From contig CAZVUN010000011.1 of NCBI GenBank assembly GCA_964629975.1, positions 1 to 40,542 on the forward strand: a stretch of DNA of 40,542 nucleotides, written 5' to 3'. Of the stretch, positions 23,943-34,276 are shown in pieces (within the stretch, counting starts at the first letter, position 1; each line of letters starts with the position of its first letter). Below the pieces are notes generated by a model. It did not search any database. It saw only the letters and a list, made by a program, of their open reading frames with translations, and was not told the origin of the DNA. Source of the stretch: G020354085 sp964629975. Lineage in GTDB: Bacteria; Pseudomonadota; Gammaproteobacteria; Acidiferrobacterales; Sulfurifustaceae. Made by a program: the position numbers and the translations under genes.

Positions 23943-25577
23943 ATGACGAGAAACCCCGACACCCGCTCCATGGCGAGATTCGCCGCAACTCGATTGCTTG
24001 CCCTGCTGCTGACATTCGCCAGCGGCACGGCCCTGGCCCTCGACGAGGCCACCGTGCGGCAACTCGCCGCCGAGGACAACGACGCCAAGATCGAGGCCAT
24101 CAACAGACTCGTGGCCGCGGGCGATCCCGCGGCGATCCCCATCCTCAAGGCCATGCAGGACGATGCCCTGGCGAGCGCGCGCGGACGCGTGGTGATCCGC
24201 GCCGAGGACGGTATCCGCGATGCGCGCAGCGGCGAGCCGCTGGCGATCGCGAGCGAGGAGGCGCAGCCGGTGATGATCAACAACCGCCTGCGCGGTGTGC
24301 TCGACGGCGCGCTCGCGGCCCTGCGCCTGTCGGCGCCGCAGCGCGAGGTGCGGCTTGAGGCGGCGCGCGAGCTCGCCGCCAACCCGGGCGAGGAGATGCT
24401 GACGCTGCTCGTGCGCGCGCACGAGAAAGAGCGCGACGCCGGGATCAAGGCGCTGCTTGCGCAGGCGCGCGCCACCCTCGAGCTCAAGAGCCCGGATGCC
24501 GCGGTGCGCCGTGCCGCCGCCGAGGCGCTCGGCGCCAGTGACAACCCCAATACCCGGCAACTGCTCGCCCCGCTGCTCGCCCGGAACGCGGACGGATCGT
24601 TCGTCGAGCCCGATGCCGCGGTGCGCGCGGCGGCGCAGAACTCGCTGCGTGCCCTCGAGCGGCAGTTCCTGCTGCCGAACCTCGCCGCCACCCTGTTCAG
24701 CGGCCTGTCGCTCGGCAGCGTGCTGCTGCTCGCCGCCCTGGGGCTTGCCATCACCTTCGGTCTGATGGGCATCATCAACATGGCGCACGGCGAGCTGCTC
24801 ATGATCGGCGCCTACACCACCTATGTCGTGCAGGCGCTGTTTCGCCAGCACCTGCCCGGCGCCTTTGACGCCTACCTGGCGGCGGCGGTGCCGGCGGCGT
24901 TCGTGGTGTCGGCGCTGGTCGGCGTGGCGCTCGAGCGCGGTGTCATCCGCTTTCTCTACGGCCGGCCGCTCGAGACCCTGCTCGCCACCTGGGGCATCAG
25001 CCTGATGCTGATCCAGCTGGTGCGCATGCTGTTCGGCGCGCAGAACGTCGAGGTGGCGAATCCGGCGTGGATGTCCGGGGGGCTGGCGATCGGCGCCGAT
25101 GTGGTGCTGCCGTACAACCGCATGGTGATCGTGGCGTTCGCGGCGCTGGTCGTGGCGCTCGTGTGGCTGCTGCTCAACCGCACGCGCCTTGGACTGCACC
25201 TGCGCGCCGTCACGCAGAACCGCGCCATGGCCGACTGCATGGGCATCGCCACACCGCGCGTGGACGCGCTCACCTTCGGCCTGGGTTGCGGCATTGCCGG
25301 CCTGGGCGGCGTGGCGCTTTCCCAGATCGGCAACGTCGGCCCGGATCTCGGCCAGGCCTACATCGTCGATTCGTTCATGGTCGTGGTGCTGGGCGGCGTC
25401 GGCCAGCTCGCCGGCACCCTCATCGCCGCGATCGGATTAGGCGAGGTCAACAAGCTGCTCGAGCCGTACGCCGGTGCGGTACTCGGCAAGATCATCGTGC
25501 TGGTGTTCATCATCCTGTTCATCCAGAAGCGCCCGCAGGGTCTGTTCGCCCTCAAGGGCCGCACCGCGGAGGGCTGA
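23943..25577 (+). CDS. urtB: Urea ABC transporter, permease UrtB
   Basis: 544 residues from the ATG at 23943; the ATG at 23970 (MARFAATRLLALLL) is an alternative and a GTG at 23925 falls inside the intercistronic hairpin. Neither ATG has a clear ribosome site. A signal-anchor-like N-terminus leads into a helical extracytoplasmic domain of about 220 residues with HEAT-like runs (DAAVRRAAAEALG, DAAVRAAAQNSLRAL), characteristic of UrtB. The LivH-type permease domain follows (GLAITFGLMGIINMAHGELLMIGAYTTY, GVIRFLYGRPLETLLATWG, FMVVVLGGVGQLAGT). It forms the channel with UrtC. The stop overlaps the urtC start by one base (TGATG). Confidence 0.94.
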   Translation: MTRNPDTRSMARFAATRLLALLLTFASGTALALDEATVRQLAAEDNDAKIEAINRLVAAGDPAAIPILKAMQDDALASARGRVVIRAEDGIRDARSGEPLAIASEEAQPVMINNRLRGVLDGALAALRLSAPQREVRLEAARELAANPGEEMLTLLVRAHEKERDAGIKALLAQARATLELKSPDAAVRRAAAEALGASDNPNTRQLLAPLLARNADGSFVEPDAAVRAAAQNSLRALERQFLLPNLAATLFSGLSLGSVLLLAALGLAITFGLMGIINMAHGELLMIGAYTTYVVQALFRQHLPGAFDAYLAAAVPAAFVVSALVGVALERGVIRFLYGRPLETLLATWGISLMLIQLVRMLFGAQNVEVANPAWMSGGLAIGADVVLPYNRMVIVAFAALVVALVWLLLNRTRLGLHLRAVTQNRAMADCMGIATPRVDALTFGLGCGIAGLGGVALSQIGNVGPDLGQAYIVDSFMVVVLGGVGQLAGTLIAAIGLGEVNKLLEPYAGAVLGKIIVLVFIILFIQKRPQGLFALKGRTAEG

Positions 25578-26677
25578 TGGGTCCGCTTGCGACCCGCCTT
25601 GCCGCCCTGTTCGGGGCGCGCGCCTGGGCGCTGCTCGGCGCCTTCGCCGCGGTGGTGCTGGTGCTGATCCCGCTGTCGCGCGTGCTGTTTGCGCCGCAGC
25701 AGGCGCTCTACGTGTCCGACTACTTCGTGCTGCTCGCCGGCAAGATCATGTGCTATGCGATGGTGGCGCTCGCCATGGATCTCATCTGGGGCTACGCCGG
25801 CATCCTGAGTCTCGGGCACGGCCTGTTCTTCGCGCTCGGCGGCTACGCCATGGGCCAGTACCTGATGCGCGAGATCGGCACCGACGGCGTGTACGGCAGC
25901 GAGCTTCCGGACTTCATGGTGTTTCTCGACTGGAAGGCGTTCCCCTGGTACTGGTACGGCAGCGAGTACTTCTGGGTCGCCGTGCTCAAGGTGGTGCTGG
26001 TGCCGGGGCTGCTGGCGTACGCGTTCGGCTACTTCGCGTTCCGCTCGCGCATCAAGGGCGTGTATTTCTCGATCATCACCCAGGCGCTCACCTTCGCCTT
26101 CATGCTGCTCTTTTTCCGCAACGACACCGGCTTCGGCGGCAACAATGGCTTCACCGACTTCAAGCGCCTGCTCGGCTTCTCCCTGGCGCATCCCGGCACC
26201 AAGACCGTGCTGTTCATGGTCACGGGCGCATTCCTGATCGGGGCGCTGCTGCTCGCGCGCTATCTCGTCACCTCGAAGTTCGGGCGCGTGCTCACCGCGA
26301 TCCGCGACGCCGAGTCGCGCGCCATGTTCTGCGGGTACAATACCCGCGACTACAAGCTGTTCGTGTGGACGGCCTCGGCGGTGCTGTGCGGCGTGGCCGG
26401 GGCGCTGTATGTGCCGCAGGTCGGGATCATCAACCCGAGCGAGATGTCGCCGGCCAACTCCATCGAGATCGCCATCTGGACCGCGGTCGGCGGGCGCGGC
26501 ACGCTCGGCGGGGCGCTGGTCGGCGCGGGGCTGGTCAACGGCGCGAAGAGCTTCTTCACCCAGACGTTCCCGGATTTCTGGCTGTACGTCCTGGGCGCGC
26601 TGTTCATCCTGGTCACGCTGTTCCTGCCGCAGGGCGTGGTCGGCTGGTGGCTCGCGCGGCGCAAGGGCAGGGCATGA
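25577..26677 (+). CDS. urtC: Urea ABC transporter, permease UrtC
   Basis: 366 residues, LivM-type permease. Seen: MDLIWGYAGILSLGHGLFFALGGYAMGQYLM (about 65-95), a UrtC-typical aromatic loop (LDWKAFPWYWYGSEYFWVAVLK), FRSRIKGVYFSIITQALTFA and AVGGRGTLGGALVGAGLVNGAKS (about 305-327). About ten membrane helices. The start codon shares one base with the urtB stop and its own stop overlaps urtD by four (ATGA), signs of translational coupling. Confidence 0.95.
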   Translation: MGPLATRLAALFGARAWALLGAFAAVVLVLIPLSRVLFAPQQALYVSDYFVLLAGKIMCYAMVALAMDLIWGYAGILSLGHGLFFALGGYAMGQYLMREIGTDGVYGSELPDFMVFLDWKAFPWYWYGSEYFWVAVLKVVLVPGLLAYAFGYFAFRSRIKGVYFSIITQALTFAFMLLFFRNDTGFGGNNGFTDFKRLLGFSLAHPGTKTVLFMVTGAFLIGALLLARYLVTSKFGRVLTAIRDAESRAMFCGYNTRDYKLFVWTASAVLCGVAGALYVPQVGIINPSEMSPANSIEIAIWTAVGGRGTLGGALVGAGLVNGAKSFFTQTFPDFWLYVLGALFILVTLFLPQGVVGWWLARRKGRA

Positions 26678-27501
26678 ATCGCAGCGCCAGCGAAGAGCTC
26701 CTTGCCGGCGGCAGCCTCAGCGGCATGGCGCACCTGTTGCGCCCGGGCGAGGTCGACCTGACACACGGGCCGATCCTGTACGTGGACGGCGTGACCGTGA
26801 GCTTCGACGGCTTCAAGGCGCTCAACGAGTTGTCGCTTGCCATCGATGCCGGCGAGTTGCGCTGCGTCATCGGCCCGAACGGCGCCGGCAAGACCACCAT
26901 GATGGACGTCATTACCGGCAAGACCCGGCCCGACAGCGGCAGTGTCTTCCTCGGCCAGACCATCGATCTTACGCGCCTCACCGAGTACGAGATCGCGCGC
27001 CTCGGCATCGGTCGCAAGTTCCAGAAGCCGACGGTGTTCGAATCGCATACCGTGTTCGAGAACCTCGAACTCGCCATGAAGACCGACAAGGGCGTGTGGC
27101 ACAGCCTGTTCTCGCGCCTCGACGCCGAACAGGAGGATCGGATCCACGCGATGCTCGAGCGCATCGGGCTCGCGGCGCGTGCTCGCGAACCGGCCGGATT
27201 GCTGTCGCACGGCCAGAAGCAGTGGCTCGAGATCGGCATGCTGCTCATGCAGGACCCGCAGGTCCTGCTGCTCGATGAGCCGGCCGCGGGCATGACCGAC
27301 GAGGAGACGGCGCGCACCGCGGAGCTGCTGCTGTCGCTCGCCGGCCGGCATTCGATCGTCGTGGTCGAGCACGACATGGAGTTCGTCGCCTCGATCGCGC
27401 GCAAGGTCACGGTGCTGCACGAAGGCAGGGTGCTGGCCGAAGGTCCGATGGACCGGATCCAGAACGACGAGCGTGTGATCGAGGTCTACCTGGGGCGCTA
27501 G
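26674..27501 (+). CDS. urtD: Urea ABC transporter, ATPase UrtD
   Basis: 275 residues. An N-terminal extension of about 33 residues precedes the ABC domain. Walker A is GPNGAGKTT (67-75), the signature LSHGQKQWLEIG (about 174), Walker B VLLLDEPAAGM (about 194) and the switch His in VVVEHDMEF. LSHGQ in place of LSGGQ is normal for UrtD. Works as a heterodimer with UrtE in the cytosol. Starts within ATGA of urtC; two bases separate it from urtE. Confidence 0.95.
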   Translation: MNRSASEELLAGGSLSGMAHLLRPGEVDLTHGPILYVDGVTVSFDGFKALNELSLAIDAGELRCVIGPNGAGKTTMMDVITGKTRPDSGSVFLGQTIDLTRLTEYEIARLGIGRKFQKPTVFESHTVFENLELAMKTDKGVWHSLFSRLDAEQEDRIHAMLERIGLAARAREPAGLLSHGQKQWLEIGMLLMQDPQVLLLDEPAAGMTDEETARTAELLLSLAGRHSIVVVEHDMEFVASIARKVTVLHEGRVLAEGPMDRIQNDERVIEVYLGR

Positions 27502-27503
27502 GC

Positions 27504-28199
27504 ATGCTCACGGTTGCCGGACTCAATCAGTACTACGGGGGCTCGCACACCCTGCGCGACATCGGCTTCGAGGTCGCGAGCGGGTCGTGCACCGCGCTGC
27601 TCGGGCGCAACGGTGTCGGCAAGAGCACCCTGCTCAAATGCCTGATGGGCCTGCTGCGTACGCGTTCCGGCACCATTTCGCTCGACGGCACCGACATCAC
27701 GCGCCTTCAGCCGCATCAGCGCGCGCGCCTCGGGCTCGCCTACGTGCCGCAGGGGCGCGAGATCTTCCCGCGCCTGACGGTGGAGGAGAACCTGCTCACC
27801 GGTCTGGCCACCGGACGCGCGAGCGGCGGCGCGATTCCGGATGAGATCTACGAGATGTTTCCGGTGCTGCACGAGATGCGCCGTCGCCGCGGCGGGGATC
27901 TCTCGGGCGGGCAGCAGCAGCAGCTCGCCATCGCCCGCGCGCTCCTCGCCAGGCCGCGGCTGCTGATCCTGGACGAGCCGACCGAGGGCATCCAGCCATC
28001 GATCATCAAGGACATCGAGCGCGTCATCCGGCGCCTGACCGAGCGGCGCGACATGGCGATCCTGCTGGTGGAACAGTACCTCGACTTCGCCCAGGCGCTT
28101 GCCGACCGGTTCCTGGTGATGGCGCGCGGCGAGATCGTCCAACGCGGCGCACGCGCCGAGCTTGAGCCCGCGGCACTGCGCCGGTATCTTGCCGTGTAA
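27504..28199 (+). CDS. urtE: Urea ABC transporter, ATPase UrtE
   Basis: 231 residues, LivF-like. LNQYYGGSHTLRDI opens the domain; Walker A GRNGVGKST (about 34-42), Q-loop VPQGREIFPRLTVEENL (about 86), signature LSGGQQQQLAIARAL (about 134), Walker B LLILDEPTEGIQPS and the His-free switch LLVEQYLDFA, where Gln takes the His place as is usual for UrtE/LivF. The stop is 24 bp before the small His-rich gene with no visible terminator. Confidence 0.95.
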   Translation: MLTVAGLNQYYGGSHTLRDIGFEVASGSCTALLGRNGVGKSTLLKCLMGLLRTRSGTISLDGTDITRLQPHQRARLGLAYVPQGREIFPRLTVEENLLTGLATGRASGGAIPDEIYEMFPVLHEMRRRRGGDLSGGQQQQLAIARALLARPRLLILDEPTEGIQPSIIKDIERVIRRLTERRDMAILLVEQYLDFAQALADRFLVMARGEIVQRGARAELEPAALRRYLAV

Positions 28200-28223
28200 A
28201 TCGACCATGCGAGGAGGTGGCGA

Positions 28224-28430
28224 ATGTGGACGAAGCGACTGTTCGGTGCGGGGGGCGCACTCGCCAGTGTCTCGGCGCTCGCGCATCCGGGGCATCCGGC
28301 CCTCGGGCCGCAGCACACGCACGCGTTCTTCGGCATCGACCCGCTGTATGCCCTGTTGCTGCTGCTGGCATTGGCCATCGTCACCGTCGCGGTGCGCCGC
28401 CGGCGCGTGCGCGAACGCAAGCGCCCGTGA
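28224..28430 (+). CDS. Small His-rich membrane protein between urtE and ureD
   Basis: 68 residues with a very strong ribosome site (GAGGAGGTGG) before the ATG at 28224. The N-terminus resembles a signal peptide ending SALA, which would expose HPGHPALGPQHTHAFFGIDP, with four His in about ten residues, then one helix (LYALLLLLALAIVTVAV) and a basic tail (RRRRVRERKRP). The layout resembles the first part of HupE/UreJ nickel permeases, which also begin after a signal with a HPGH-like motif, but only one helix follows. Nickel or other metal handling for urease is an inference. The stop overlaps the ureD start by GTGA (28427-28430). Confidence 0.75.
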   Translation: MWTKRLFGAGGALASVSALAHPGHPALGPQHTHAFFGIDPLYALLLLLALAIVTVAVRRRRVRERKRP

Positions 28431-29266
28431 GCACAGCGCCCGCCGCCGGCTGGCACGGGCGGCTCGCGCTTGCCTTCGAGCGGCGCGGCGCGCGCACGGT
28501 GCTCGTGCGTGCGCGGGCACAGATGCCGCTCGCCGTGCAGCGCGCCTTCTATCCGCAGGGCGAGGAGGTCTGTCACGTGCTGGTGCTGCATCCGCCCGGT
28601 GGCATGGTGGGCGGCGACCGGCTGGACATCGAGGTGACGCTCGCATCGCAGGCGCGGGCGCTCGTCACGACACCGTCGGCGGCCAGGTGGTATCGCGCCA
28701 CGGCGCGGGCCGCGCAGCAGGTGACCGTGCGGGTGGCGGCGGGCGCGCAACTGGAGTGGCTGCCGCTGGAGACCATCGTGTTTGACGGGGCGATCGCCAG
28801 CCAGCACCTTCAGGCCGAGCTCGCGCCGGGGGCGCGCTTCGCGGCCTGGGAAGTGGTGCGCTTCGGGCGCAGCGCGCGCGGCGAGCGCTTCACGCGCGGC
28901 AGCTGGCGCACGGCGATGGAGATCACGCGCGCCGGGCGGCCGCTGTGGATCGACCGCCAGCAGCTCGCGGGCGGTTCTGCGCTCCTGCGCAGCGCCTATG
29001 GCCTTGCCGGTCAGCCCGTGGCCGGGACCTTCGCCTGGCTCGGGGACGCCGCGCCCGATGCGCTCCTCGAGGCGGCGCGCCTGGCCTGGCGCGAGGGCGC
29101 CTATCCCGGAGAGGCCGGTGTGACGCGCCTGCCGGAGGGCTTGCTGTGCCGCTACCGCGGCCCGTCGAGTGCCGCGGCGCGCGCATGGTTTGCGCGGGTC
29201 TGGGATCTTCTGCGCCGCCACGCATGGGGGGCGGGGACGACGATCCCGCGCATCTGGAGCACCTGA
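28427..29266 (+). CDS. ureD: Urease accessory protein UreD
   Basis: 279 residues from a GTG at 28427, in the GTGA overlap with the previous gene. UreD (UreH) binds apo-urease and, with UreF and UreG, forms the complex that delivers nickel. Family marks: FERRGARTVLVRARAQMPLAVQRAFYP (about 13-39), VLHPPGGMVGGDRLDIEV (about 47-64), TPSAARWYRA (about 76-85), LEWLPLETIVFDGA (about 104-117) and AWEVVRFGRSARGE (about 138). It begins the ureDABCEFG order common in proteobacteria. Eleven bases separate it from ureA. Confidence 0.93.
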   Translation: MSTAPAAGWHGRLALAFERRGARTVLVRARAQMPLAVQRAFYPQGEEVCHVLVLHPPGGMVGGDRLDIEVTLASQARALVTTPSAARWYRATARAAQQVTVRVAAGAQLEWLPLETIVFDGAIASQHLQAELAPGARFAAWEVVRFGRSARGERFTRGSWRTAMEITRAGRPLWIDRQQLAGGSALLRSAYGLAGQPVAGTFAWLGDAAPDALLEAARLAWREGAYPGEAGVTRLPEGLLCRYRGPSSAAARAWFARVWDLLRRHAWGAGTTIPRIWST

Positions 29267-29277
29267 AGGGGGAGCGC

Positions 29278-29580
29278 ATGCATCTGTCACCGCAAGAAAA
29301 GGACAAGCTGCTGATCTTCACCGCGGCGCTCGTGGCCGAGCGGCGCAAGGCGCGGGGCTTGAAGCTCAACTACCCGGAGGCGGTCGCCTACCTCAGCGCC
29401 GCGATCCTCGAGGGCGCGCGCGACGGGCGCAGCGTCGCCGAGCTCATGAGCTACGGCACGACCTTGCTCACGCGCGCCGATGTGATGGACGGTGTGCCCG
29501 AAATGATTGCGGAGGTTCAGGTCGAGGCGACGTTCCCCGACGGCACCAAGCTCGTGACCGTGCACGATCCGATACGCTGA
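29278..29580 (+). CDS. ureA: Urease subunit gamma
   Basis: 100 residues, exactly the usual length. MHLSPQEKDKLLIFTAALVAERRKARGLKLNYPEA is the family start; ISAAILEGARDG-like (LSAAILEGARDGRSV) and MIAEVQVEATFPDGTKLVTVHDPI close it. The AGGGGGAGCG run gives a strong ribosome site. It forms the trimer-of-trimers urease with UreB and UreC. Confidence 0.97.
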   Translation: MHLSPQEKDKLLIFTAALVAERRKARGLKLNYPEAVAYLSAAILEGARDGRSVAELMSYGTTLLTRADVMDGVPEMIAEVQVEATFPDGTKLVTVHDPIR

Positions 29581-29589
29581 GGTGAACCC

Positions 29590-29903
29590 ATGATCCCCGG
29601 CGAAATCCTTCCCCAAGACGGCGAGCTCGAGCTCAACGCGGGACGCGCCACCGTGCGGCTCAAGGTCGCCAACACCGGCGACCGCCCGATCCAGGTCGGC
29701 TCGCACTACCATTTCTACGAAACCAACAAAGCCTTGCAGTTCGAGCGCGCCCAGGCGCGCGGCATGCGCCTCAACATCCCGGCCGGCACGGCGGTGCGTT
29801 TCGAGCCGGGCGATACGCGCGAGGTCGAGCTCGTGGCCTATGCCGGTGCGCGCGAGATCTACGGCTTCAACGCCAAGGTCGAGGGACCCTTGGAGAAGCG
29901 GCC

Positions 29904-29907
<4 letters not shown>
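29590..29907 (+). CDS. ureB: Urease subunit beta
   Basis: 105 residues. MIPGEILPQDGELELNAGR at the start, VGSHYHFYETNKALQFERAQARGMRLNIPAGTAVRFEPG in the centre and YGFNAKVEGPL at the end are all standard UreB signatures. GAGGTGA precedes the ATG at 29590, and the stop overlaps the ureC start by ATGA (29904-29907). Confidence 0.97.
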
Positions 29908-31613
<1,706 letters not shown>

Positions 31614-31615
31614 CG

Positions 31616-32086
31616 ATGCTCACCCTGACCGAACGCCTGCCCGCAACCGCTCGTGCGCATCCGCAGCACACGCTCGCCCTCACCGCGGAGGAGCGCACGC
31701 GCAGCCGCCAGCGCTTCACCACCACCGATGGCGTCGAGGCGCAGCTCCTTCTGCCGCGCGGCACGGTGCTGCGCGACGGCGACCGCCTGCGCGCGGCCGA
31801 CGGCACGGTGGTCGCGGTGCAAGCCAGGCCGGAGCCGGTGTTGACCGTGCGCGCCGCCAATCCCTTCGCGCTCATGCGCGCCGCCTACCATCTCGGCAAC
31901 CGCCACGTGCCGCTCGAGCTCGGGCCTGACTACCTGCGTCTTGGCCACGATCCGGTGCTCGCGGATCTGCTCGGGCGCCTGGGCGTGGAATACGTATCCG
32001 AGATCGCGCCGCTGTCGCCCGAGCCGGGCGCCTACGGCGCGCACCACCAGGGTGTACCGTATGCCGCCAGCCACCCTCACCCCTGA
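31616..32086 (+). CDS. ureE: Urease nickel chaperone UreE
   Basis: 156 residues from the ATG at 31616. LTLTERLP starts the peptide-binding domain, and FALMRAAYHLGNRHVPLEL (about 82-100) holds the conserved metal-binding His of the dimer interface (GNRH). The tail has HHQGVPYAASHPHP, a short His-rich end that would bind extra nickel. The frame overlaps the start of ureF by 26 bases. Confidence 0.93.
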   Translation: MLTLTERLPATARAHPQHTLALTAEERTRSRQRFTTTDGVEAQLLLPRGTVLRDGDRLRAADGTVVAVQARPEPVLTVRAANPFALMRAAYHLGNRHVPLELGPDYLRLGHDPVLADLLGRLGVEYVSEIAPLSPEPGAYGAHHQGVPYAASHPHP

Positions 32087-32756
32087 CCCGAATCTGCTGG
32101 TGCGCCTGCTGCAGCTGGCGAGCCCCGCGCTGCCGGTCGGTGCCTACAGCTACTCCGAAGGGCTGGAGTACGCGGTGCACGCCGGCTGGGTGCAGGACGC
32201 GCCCGGCCTGAAGGAATGGTTGCGCGACGGACTGCTCGAGGGCTCGGCGCGTCTCGAGGCCGCGGTGCTGGTGCGCGTGTACGACGCCATGCGCGCCGGC
32301 GATCGCGGCTGGGCCGAGCGCTGGGACGACTGGCTCACGGCCGCGCGCGAGACCGAGGAGCTGCGCGCGCAGAGCCACGACATGGGCCGCGCGCTGCTGC
32401 GGCTGCTCGCCGCTCTTGCGCCCGGTGTGCCGCAGGCGCGTGCCTGGCTCGCGCGCCCGTGCAATTTCGCGAGCGCCTTTGCCATCGCCGCGGTCCACTG
32501 GAGCATCCCGCGGGCGGCGGCCGTGACCGCGTACCTGCAGTGCTGGGTGAGCAACCTGGTGAGCGCCGGTGTGAAGCTGATCCCGCTCGGCCAGACGGCG
32601 GGCCAGCAAGTGATGTGGGACTTGCAGGATGCGGTGCGCGAGGCCGCCGAGCTCGCGGCCGGTGTCGCGGATGACGACCTCGGGGCGGCCAACTGGGGGC
32701 TCGCGCTCGCCAGCATGGCGCACGAGACCCAGTACAGCCGCCTGTTCCGCAGCTAG
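32061..32756 (+). CDS. ureF: Urease accessory protein UreF
   Basis: 231 residues from the ATG at 32061, inside the end of ureE. LLQLASPALPVGAYSYSEGLEYAVHAGWV (about 12-40) is the diagnostic start; ETEELRAQSHDMGRALLRLL and LVSAGVKLIPLGQTAGQQVMWDL (about 166-188) follow. UreF acts with UreD as the GTPase-gating partner of UreG. Eleven bases separate it from ureG. Confidence 0.94.
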   Translation: MPPATLTPDPNLLVRLLQLASPALPVGAYSYSEGLEYAVHAGWVQDAPGLKEWLRDGLLEGSARLEAAVLVRVYDAMRAGDRGWAERWDDWLTAARETEELRAQSHDMGRALLRLLAALAPGVPQARAWLARPCNFASAFAIAAVHWSIPRAAAVTAYLQCWVSNLVSAGVKLIPLGQTAGQQVMWDLQDAVREAAELAAGVADDDLGAANWGLALASMAHETQYSRLFRS

Positions 32757-32767
32757 GGAGACGAGCG

Positions 32768-33379
32768 ATGAGCGCTTATCGAGTCGGAGTGGCCGGTCCG
32801 GTCGGTTCGGGCAAGACCGCGCTCGTCGATGCGCTGTGCAAGCGCCTGCGCGAGCGCTACCGGCTCGCGGTCGTGACCAACGACATCTATACCAAGGAGG
32901 ACGCGCAGTTCCTGGTGCGCTCGCAGGCGCTCGCGCCCGAGCGCATCCTCGGCGTGGAGACCGGCGGCTGCCCGCACACCGCGATCCGCGAGGACGCCTC
33001 GATGAACATCGCCGCGATCGAGTCGCTCGAGGCGCGCTTCCCGGATGTGGAGCTCATCTTCGTCGAGAGCGGCGGCGACAACCTCGCGGCCACCTTCAGC
33101 CCCGAGCTCGTGGATCTCACGCTCTACGTGATCGATGTCGCCGGCGGCGACAAGATCCCGCGCAAGGGCGGTCCCGGCATCACCCGGTCGGACCTGCTCA
33201 TCATCAACAAGATCGATCTTGCGCCCTACGTGGGCGCGAGCCTCGAGGTCATGGAGCGCGACGCGCGCGCCCAGCGCGGCGCGCGCCCGTTCGTGTTCAC
33301 CAATCTCAAGACCGGCGCCGGGCTCGAGGCGGTGATCGACTTCATCGCCGATCGCATCGTCACCGCCGGCGTCGCCTAG
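32768..33379 (+). CDS. ureG: Urease accessory GTPase UreG
   Basis: 203 residues. P-loop GPVGSGKT (10-17), TNDIYTKEDAQFL (about 37-49), the nickel-binding GGCPHTAIREDASMN (about 64-78, CPH motif), FVESGGDNLAATFSPEL and NKIDLAPYVGA (about 142-152, guanine specificity). GGGAGACGAGCG precedes the ATG. It is the last gene of the urt-ure unit; the next gene converges 15 bp away with no clear terminator hairpin between. Confidence 0.97.
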   Translation: MSAYRVGVAGPVGSGKTALVDALCKRLRERYRLAVVTNDIYTKEDAQFLVRSQALAPERILGVETGGCPHTAIREDASMNIAAIESLEARFPDVELIFVESGGDNLAATFSPELVDLTLYVIDVAGGDKIPRKGGPGITRSDLLIINKIDLAPYVGASLEVMERDARAQRGARPFVFTNLKTGAGLEAVIDFIADRIVTAGVA

Positions 33380-33394
33380 CGGTGGCGCGTTGCG

Positions 33395-34147
33395 TCACGC
33401 CGCGACCAGCCAGCCATAGCGCGGCTGCGTGAACGGCGACAGCACGCTCGTGAGCTCGCCGAGTGCGATGGCGGGCCGCCCGAGCGCGGTCAGCAGCGCT
33501 GACTGCGCTGCGGCCTCTTCCTCACCCTGATTGACGATGAGGAGCTGCCCGCCGAGCGCGAGCAGCGTCAGGGCGTGCGCGAGCAGTGCCTGCGGCTGGA
33601 AGAAGCGCGCCGGCAGGCGCGCCGCCGCGAGCGGCGCCGGACGCACGAACGGCAGGAACCAGGTGATGCCGCGGTAGCGCCCGTGCACGTCGAGCAGCGA
33701 GCCCGGGCGATAGCGGCACGCGGGGCAGATGCGGCACATGTACTCGGCATGGGCACGGCGCGTGGCGAGCGTCCAGTAGCGGCGGTGGGCATCGAGCTCC
33801 ACGCCGTCCCAGGGCAGGTGTGACCAGCTCACCAGGGCCGGCAGGTAGCTCCACGCCGCCGCGCCGATGTCCAGGCACCGCCCGCCGCCGGCGACGCGCG
33901 GCAGGTAGCGGTCGAGTACATCGAGGACATAGAGATTGAGCCGGTACTCGCGTGCCGTGCACACGCGCGGCCAGTCCGCCAGGTCGTAGCGCCCGGCGAG
34001 CGCGCGGTAGCGCTCGGTCTGCGCGGCGTCCAGGCCGGCGAGCAGCCGCGCGACATCGCGCAGCCGGCGCTTGAGCACCGGTGCCGACCAGACCAGGCGA
34101 TTCTGGATGCGCCAGTCGATTTCAAGGCGCCAGGTGCGCAAGCCCAT
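33395..34147 (-). CDS. Methyltransferase-fold-like protein with degenerate SAM motif
   Basis: 250 residues from the ATG at 34147 (AGGGA five bases upstream). The centre reads GGRCLDIGAAAWSYLPALVSW (about 87-107), shaped like SAM motif I of class I methyltransferases but without the usual GxGxG, then WDGVELDAHRR (about 113), which fits the acidic motif II. Inserted next is CRICPACRYRPG (C-x2-C-x2-C, about 139-150). Late hydrophobic strand LTLLALGGQLLIVNQGEEEAAAQ resembles motifs of the fold. The substrate is unknown, and catalytic competence is uncertain. It is divergent from gpmA. Confidence 0.6.
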   Translation of the reverse strand: MGLRTWRLEIDWRIQNRLVWSAPVLKRRLRDVARLLAGLDAAQTERYRALAGRYDLADWPRVCTAREYRLNLYVLDVLDRYLPRVAGGGRCLDIGAAAWSYLPALVSWSHLPWDGVELDAHRRYWTLATRRAHAEYMCRICPACRYRPGSLLDVHGRYRGITWFLPFVRPAPLAAARLPARFFQPQALLAHALTLLALGGQLLIVNQGEEEAAAQSALLTALGRPAIALGELTSVLSPFTQPRYGWLVAA

Positions 34148-34198
34148 CACCGTCCCTGCCGCTTGCCGCGCCGGGGTGATGCCCCCGGGCCGGCCTTG

Positions 34199-34204
34199 TA
34201 TAAT
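34199..34204 (+). promoter_or_regulatory. -10 box of the gpmA promoter
   Basis: A perfect TATAAT preceded by TTG, in the 129-bp divergent gap before gpmA, 72 bp from its start codon. The -35 region is poor, so a short upstream TG element or activator may help. Confidence 0.55.
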
Positions 34205-34276
34205 GCCGCCCGCCCATTATCCGACGGGCGATGCTCCCCCGGGAACGCGCCGGTCGGGCGGTCGCCCGGAACACCG

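Noticed and set aside
22590..25199. An 869-codon minus-strand frame opposite urtA and urtB
   Set aside because: Antisense shadow: the plus strand encodes recognisable UrtA and UrtB, and the minus product has no family features.
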